Below are positions 59,802 to 64,000 of a stretch of 64,000 nt of DNA, piece after piece. A program made the position numbers and the translations under genes. Source of the DNA: Mobilicoccus massiliensis (lineage in GTDB: Bacteria > Actinomycetota > Actinomycetes > Actinomycetales > Dermatophilaceae); the NCBI RefSeq assembly GCF_000826525.2, contig NZ_LN651330.1, positions 1-64,000 on the forward strand. The letters run 5' to 3'. The notes under the pieces were generated by a model that had not been told where the DNA came from, searched no databases, and worked only from the letters and a program-made list of their open reading frames with translations. The stretch's first letter is position 1. The number at the start of each line of letters is the position of its first letter.

Positions 59802-62504
59802 ATGACCAAGTTCGTCTACGCCCTGTCGGAGGGCAACCGCGATCTCAAGGACCTCCTCGGCGGCAAGGGGGCCAACCTGGCGGAGATGCACAACATGGGG
59901 CTGCCGGTCCCGCCGAGCTTCACGATCACCACCGAGGCGTGCAAGGCGTACCTGGAGAAGGGCAGCGAGCCCACCGAACTTGCCGAGCAGATCGACGAGC
60001 ACATCGCGCAGATCGAGAGCGAGATCGGCAAGAAGCTGGGTGACCCGCAGGACCCGCTGCTCGTCTCCGTACGCTCCGGCGCCAAGTTCTCGATGCCCGG
60101 CATGATGGAGACCGTCCTCAACATCGGTCTCAACGACGAGTCCGTCCAGGGACTGGCCAAGGTCACGGGGAACCCGCGCTTCGCCTACGACTCCTACCGG
60201 CGCCTGCTGCAGATGTTCGGCAAGACCGTGCTCGACATCGACGGTGAGGAGTTCGAGTCCGTTCTCGACGAGGCCAAGGACGCCAAGGGCACGAAGAACG
60301 ACCTCGACCTCGACGTCGACGACCTCGAGAAGATCGTCGACCGGTTCAAGGCCATCATTCGTGACGCCACGGGCAAGGAGTTCCCGCAGGAGCCCAAGGA
60401 GCAGCTGCTCGAGGCGATGCGGGCGGTGTTCCGCTCATGGAACTCCGAGCGCGCCGTGCTCTACCGCCGCCAGGAGCGCATTCCCGCCGACCTCGGCACC
60501 GCCGTCAACGTGTGCACCATGGTGTTCGGCAACCTCGGCGAGACGTCCGGCACCGGCGTCGCGTTCACCCGCGACCCCGCGAGCGGCAGCCAGGGCGTCT
60601 ACGGCGACTACCTGCAGAACGCCCAGGGCGAGGACGTCGTCGCCGGCATCCGCAACACGATGAGCCTGGCCGACATGGAGGGCGTCGACAAGCCCGCCTA
60701 CGACGAGCTGATGGACATCATGGCCAAGCTCGAGCAGCACTACAAAGACCTGTGCGACATCGAGTTCACGGTCCAGAACGAGAAGCTGTGGATGCTGCAG
60801 ACCCGCGTGGGCAAGCGCACCGCCGAGGCCGCGTTCAAGATCGCGTGCCAGCTCGTCGACGAGGGCGCGATCAGCGAGCAGGAGGCCCTCTCCCGCGTCA
60901 ACGGCGACCAGCTCGTGCAGCTCATGTTCCCCCGCTTCGACGAGAAGGCCGAGAAGACCAAGATCGGTCAGGGCATGAACGCCTCGCCCGGTGCCGCCGT
61001 CGGTGAGCTGTGCTTCAGCTCGCCCAAGGCCGCCGAGCTCGCCGAACAGGGCAAGAAGGTCATCCTCGCCCGCCGTGAGACCAACCCCGACGACCTCGTC
61101 GGCATGATCGCCGCGCAGGGCATCCTCACCAGCCGCGGCGGCAAGACCTCTCACGCCGCCGTCGTCGCCCGCGGCATGGGCAAGACCTGTGTCTGCGGCG
61201 CCGAGGAGCTCGGCATCGACGTCGCCAACGAGACGATGAAGCTGCCCGACGGCACCGTGATGAAGGCCGGTGAGGTCGTGTCGATCAACGGCACCACCGG
61301 CGAGGTGTTCCGCGGTGAGGTGCCCGTCGTCGACCCGCCGGTGGTCAAGTACTTCGAGGGCCGGCTCTCGGAGTCCGAGATCGACGCCGACGAGCTCGTC
61401 CACGCCGTGCACCGCATCATGGGCATCGCCGACCGCATGCGCCGCCTCAAGGTGCGCGCCAACGCCGACACCGGTGACGACGCCGCCCGTGCCCGCCGCT
61501 TCGGCGCCCAGGGCATCGGTCTGTGCCGCACCGAGCACATGTTCCTCGGCGACCGTCGTCCCTTCGTCGAGAAGCTCATCCTCGTCGAGACCGACGACGA
61601 CAGGCACGCCGCGCTCGACGCGCTCGCCCCGCTGCAGAAGGGCGACTTCGTCGAGATCTTCGAGGCGATGGACGGGCTGCCGGTCACGGTGCGCCTGCTC
61701 GACCCGCCGCTGCACGAGTTCCTCCCCTCGCACATCGAGATGACGGCCCAGGCCGCGGTCGCGAAGTCCAAGGGGCAGGACCTCACCGAGGACCAGCAGA
61801 AGATCATGGCGGCCGTCGAGCGCATGTCGGAGCAGAACCCGATGCTGGGTCTGCGCGGCGTCCGCCTCGGCATCGTCATCCCCGGCCTGTTCGAGATGCA
61901 GGCCAAGGCGATCCTCGAGGCTGCGGCCGAGCGCATCAAGGCCGGCGGTGACCCCAAGCCCGAGATCATGATCCCGCTGGTCGCCGCGGTGCAGGAGCTG
62001 GAGATCATGAAGGACGCGATCAAGCAGGTCGCCGACGAGGTCAGCGAGGAGACCGGTATCGACCTGCGCAACGTGCCGATCGGCACGATGATCGAGCTCC
62101 CGCGCGCGGCCGTCACCGCCGGGCAGATCGCGGAGTCGGCGGAGTTCTTCTCCTTCGGCACCAACGACCTCACCCAGACCACGTGGGGCTTCTCGCGCGA
62201 CGACGTCGAGGGTGCGTTCTTCAGCCGCTACATCGACAAGGGCATCTTCGGTGTCTCCCCGTTCGAGACCCTCGACGTGGTCGGTGTCGGTGCGATGGTC
62301 GAGATGGCCGCCAAGGCCGGCCGCCAGACGCGTCCCGAGATGCACCTCGGCGTCTGCGGTGAGCACGGTGGCGACCCCGCGTCGGTGCACTTCTTCGACT
62401 CGATCGGCCTCGACTACGTGTCGTGCTCGCCGTTCCGTGTTCCGGTCGCCCGGCTCGAGGCCGGCCGCGCCGCCAACGAGGCCGAGGGCAGCGACTTCCG
62501 CTGA
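59802..62504 (+). CDS. ppdK: Pyruvate phosphate dikinase
   Basis: A 900-aa enzyme interconverting pyruvate, ATP and Pi with phosphoenolpyruvate, AMP and PPi. The N-terminal nucleotide-binding domain has GGKGANLAEM (25-34), KFSMPGMMETVLN and the ATP-grasp segments. The phosphohistidine domain has the catalytic His in LTSRGGKTSHAAVVARG. The PEP/pyruvate barrel includes GLRGVRLGI and GVCGEHGGDP with the catalytic Cys. The length is typical. It stands alone with its own terminator. Confidence 0.97.
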   Translation: MTKFVYALSEGNRDLKDLLGGKGANLAEMHNMGLPVPPSFTITTEACKAYLEKGSEPTELAEQIDEHIAQIESEIGKKLGDPQDPLLVSVRSGAKFSMPGMMETVLNIGLNDESVQGLAKVTGNPRFAYDSYRRLLQMFGKTVLDIDGEEFESVLDEAKDAKGTKNDLDLDVDDLEKIVDRFKAIIRDATGKEFPQEPKEQLLEAMRAVFRSWNSERAVLYRRQERIPADLGTAVNVCTMVFGNLGETSGTGVAFTRDPASGSQGVYGDYLQNAQGEDVVAGIRNTMSLADMEGVDKPAYDELMDIMAKLEQHYKDLCDIEFTVQNEKLWMLQTRVGKRTAEAAFKIACQLVDEGAISEQEALSRVNGDQLVQLMFPRFDEKAEKTKIGQGMNASPGAAVGELCFSSPKAAELAEQGKKVILARRETNPDDLVGMIAAQGILTSRGGKTSHAAVVARGMGKTCVCGAEELGIDVANETMKLPDGTVMKAGEVVSINGTTGEVFRGEVPVVDPPVVKYFEGRLSESEIDADELVHAVHRIMGIADRMRRLKVRANADTGDDAARARRFGAQGIGLCRTEHMFLGDRRPFVEKLILVETDDDRHAALDALAPLQKGDFVEIFEAMDGLPVTVRLLDPPLHEFLPSHIEMTAQAAVAKSKGQDLTEDQQKIMAAVERMSEQNPMLGLRGVRLGIVIPGLFEMQAKAILEAAAERIKAGGDPKPEIMIPLVAAVQELEIMKDAIKQVADEVSEETGIDLRNVPIGTMIELPRAAVTAGQIAESAEFFSFGTNDLTQTTWGFSRDDVEGAFFSRYIDKGIFGVSPFETLDVVGVGAMVEMAAKAGRQTRPEMHLGVCGEHGGDPASVHFFDSIGLDYVSCSPFRVPVARLEAGRAANEAEGSDFR

Positions 62505-62523
62505 GCCTCACCGCCTTCGTACG

Positions 62524-62564
62524 CCGAGGAGCCCCGAACCTGGTCCAGGTCCGGGGCTCCTCGG
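62524..62564 (+). terminator. Terminator after ppdK
   Basis: Perfect 13-base arms CCGAGGAGCCCCG (62524-62536) and complement (62552-62564), with an inner stem ACCTGG/CCAGGT, 20 bases after the ppdK stop. Confidence 0.85.
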
Positions 62565-62613
62565 TGCGAGCGGGTCGTTCCTCCCCGTGGAGAGGCGATG
62601 GCGAACGGCCCCC

Positions 62614-63999
62614 TCAGTCGCCGCGGTTGCGGGAGGCGATCGCGGCCGTGAGGGCGGTGGCGAAGGCGCACCATGCGGCGTAGGGCGCGAGACCGGCGCC
62701 GTGACCGGGGCTCGCCTCGCGGGCCCGGCGTGCGAGGTCGGCGGAGCTGAGCGCGAGCACTCCCGCCTCGAGCGTCGCGAGGTCGAGACGCCGCACCCGC
62801 CAGAACAGCACGCTCCAGCCCGCGTTGAGTACGAGATTGGCGGCGAGAGCGCGCCGGTAGTGCTCGGCCTCCTCGGCGCGGCCGTCGTCCTCCAGCGTTC
62901 GGATCACCGACGTCGAGATGCCGGCGATCGAGGCGTACAGCGGCGTCCAGACCAGCGGGAACGCGACGGGCGGTGGCTGCCACGCCGGCAGGTCCAACGC
63001 GCGGTACCAGCGTGACTTCGGCGTGGTGGCGAGGCTGCCGACGGCGGCCGCGGCAGCGACGGCGGCCGTCGTCCTCGCGAGCGTGGCCGGTCCGCGTTGG
63101 GGTGGCGCGCCGGCCATCGCCCGGCGGATCGCGTCGTCGTAGCCGGTCGGACCGCCCGGGGGAGGACCGACGAGCTCCTCGAGGTCGTTCTCGCGGCGGA
63201 CGACCTCGTGGACGAGGCTGCCGACCAGCGGCCGGGCGAGACCGGAGGAGACGGGCGTGACCAGCCCGATCCATTGACTCGCGAGCTCCGGGGTGAGCAC
63301 CGGCACTGGCACGATGAGCCGCTTGCGACGGCCGGTGACCGCGGCGAATCGCTGCATCATCTGCTCGTAGGTGAGCACCTCCGGCCCGCCGATGTCGAAG
63401 GTGCGGTTGGCCTCCGGGGGCAGGCCGGCGGCCGCGACGAGGTAGTGCAGCGCGTCGTCGACGGCGATGGGCTGGATGCGGTTGCGCAGCCACGTGGGCG
63501 TGATCATCGCGGGCAGCCGCTCGGTGAGATGACGCAGCATCTCGAAGGACGCCGAGCCGTCTCCGAGCAGGATGGCCGCCTGCAGGCACGCGGCCGGCAC
63601 GGGGGAGTCGAGGAAGATCTCGCCCACCTCGACGCGGGAGGCGAGGTGCTCCGACAGCTTCCCCTCGGGGTGCAGCCCCCCGAGGTAGACGATGCGTTGC
63701 ACCCCGGCCCGGTCGGCTGCCTGCGCGAACCGGCGGGCCATGTCCTTGTCACGATCGGCGAGGTCGCCGCCGCCGTCCATCGAGTGCAGGAGGTAGTAGG
63801 CGACTTCGATCCCGCCCAGCGCGCGGTCGAGGTCGGCGGCGTCGGTGGCGTCACCCTCCACGACGTCGACCTGGTCGGCCCAGGGGCTGCCGTCGAGCTT
63901 GCCGGCGTCACGGACGAGCACGCGCACGCGGTGACCGGCATCGAGCAGCCGGGGGACGAGGAGCCCGCCGACATAGCCGGTGGCTCCGGTGACGAGCAC
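62614..63999 (-). CDS. NAD(P)-binding SDR-like protein fused to a TspO/MBR domain (5' end outside window)
   Basis: At least 461 aa, and the window ends at its N-terminus. The first visible residues LVTGATGYVGG are the Rossmann glycine motif of atypical short-chain dehydrogenases (NmrA/DUF2867-like). The SDR part runs to about residue 300. The C-terminal 150 residues are a five-helix TspO/MBR domain, with WYRALDLPAWQPPP, FPLVWTPLYA and NAGWSVLFW, which binds tetrapyrroles. Two-domain proteins of this kind occur in actinobacteria. The product of the enzymatic half is unknown. Confidence 0.8.
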   Translation of the reverse strand: MLVTGATGYVGGLLVPRLLDAGHRVRVLVRDAGKLDGSPWADQVDVVEGDATDAADLDRALGGIEVAYYLLHSMDGGGDLADRDKDMARRFAQAADRAGVQRIVYLGGLHPEGKLSEHLASRVEVGEIFLDSPVPAACLQAAILLGDGSASFEMLRHLTERLPAMITPTWLRNRIQPIAVDDALHYLVAAAGLPPEANRTFDIGGPEVLTYEQMMQRFAAVTGRRKRLIVPVPVLTPELASQWIGLVTPVSSGLARPLVGSLVHEVVRRENDLEELVGPPPGGPTGYDDAIRRAMAGAPPQRGPATLARTTAAVAAAAAVGSLATTPKSRWYRALDLPAWQPPPVAFPLVWTPLYASIAGISTSVIRTLEDDGRAEEAEHYRRALAANLVLNAGWSVLFWRVRRLDLATLEAGVLALSSADLARRAREASPGHGAGLAPYAAWCAFATALTAAIASRNRGD

Positions 64000-64000
64000 G

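Noticed and set aside
60435..62390. 651-codon ORF antisense to ppdK
   Set aside because: Shadow of ppdK, with a Val/Leu/Asp-rich repetitive composition and no motifs.
1..64000. Mobile element, integrase or transferred island
   Set aside because: No transposase, integrase, tRNA-linked boundary or clear composition break was seen. The genes look like a continuous chromosomal backbone.

Overview
The window is a very GC-rich, densely coded stretch of an actinobacterial chromosome. Many genes start at GTG (one at TTG), and many neighbours overlap by 4 bases (ATGA or GTGA). It carries an actinobacterial-type PknG kinase, menaquinone (menE) and biotin genes, cydABDC and narGHJI. A member of the Micrococcales (Dermatophilaceae-like) is plausible, but I cannot prove the genus. 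I saw no rRNA, tRNA, CRISPR array, transposase or integrase. The window opens downstream of a complete amidase gene and ends inside an NAD(P)-binding/TspO fusion gene.

Layout. 1-7.7 kb: cell-wall amidase, fused PabA-PabB with PabC (p-aminobenzoate for folate), a reductase, an AraC regulator with a VOC protein, and an S33 peptidase. 7.6-14.3 kb: cydA-cydB-cydD-[33-aa ORF]-cydC, a cytochrome bd oxidase and its assembly ABC transporter, divergent from a methyltransferase. 15.2-28 kb: a ten-gene minus-strand operon centred on PknG, containing TelA, a hypothetical, an AAA+ ATPase, a membrane protein, a soluble hypothetical, PknG, a PP2C phosphatase, a vWA protein, an FHA protein and a membrane EEP hydrolase. 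A small helical protein and an alpha/beta hydrolase diverge from it. 30-33.2 kb: a palindromic repeat cluster and a large secreted/membrane ORF of unknown function. 33.4-36.4 kb: feoA-feoB-nfu behind a DtxR/IdeR-type iron box. 36.5-39.4 kb: CcdA, a DsbA-like protein, a CBS-BON protein and a Cys/Gly-rich DUF2249-like protein. 39.7-49.9 kb: two NarK transporters divergent from narGHJI. 50-55.2 kb: a PCMT-like methyltransferase, a SufR-like Cys-containing regulator, a lipoprotein, a WcbI-like protein and an M18 aminopeptidase. 55.2-64 kb: bioA-bioF-bioD, convergent menE, ppdK and the SDR-TspO fusion.

How the genes work together. The cyd, nar, ccdA/dsbA, feo and nfu genes form a low-oxygen respiration and metal/redox theme. 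DosR-like palindromes of the GGGAC-N4-GTCCC type lie upstream of both cydA and narK/narG, which suggests a shared hypoxia/NO regulator. The most interesting unit is the PknG operon. It combines the kinase, its antagonist phosphatase, a phosphothreonine-reading FHA protein, a TerY-like vWA protein, TelA and an AAA+ ATPase, and the same small zinc-ribbon module recurs in three of the partners. Other unusual structures are a family of about 55-bp palindromic repeats, a half-copy of which is duplicated inside the cydD coding sequence, and a translationally coupled 33-codon ORF that exactly fills the cydD-cydC gap.
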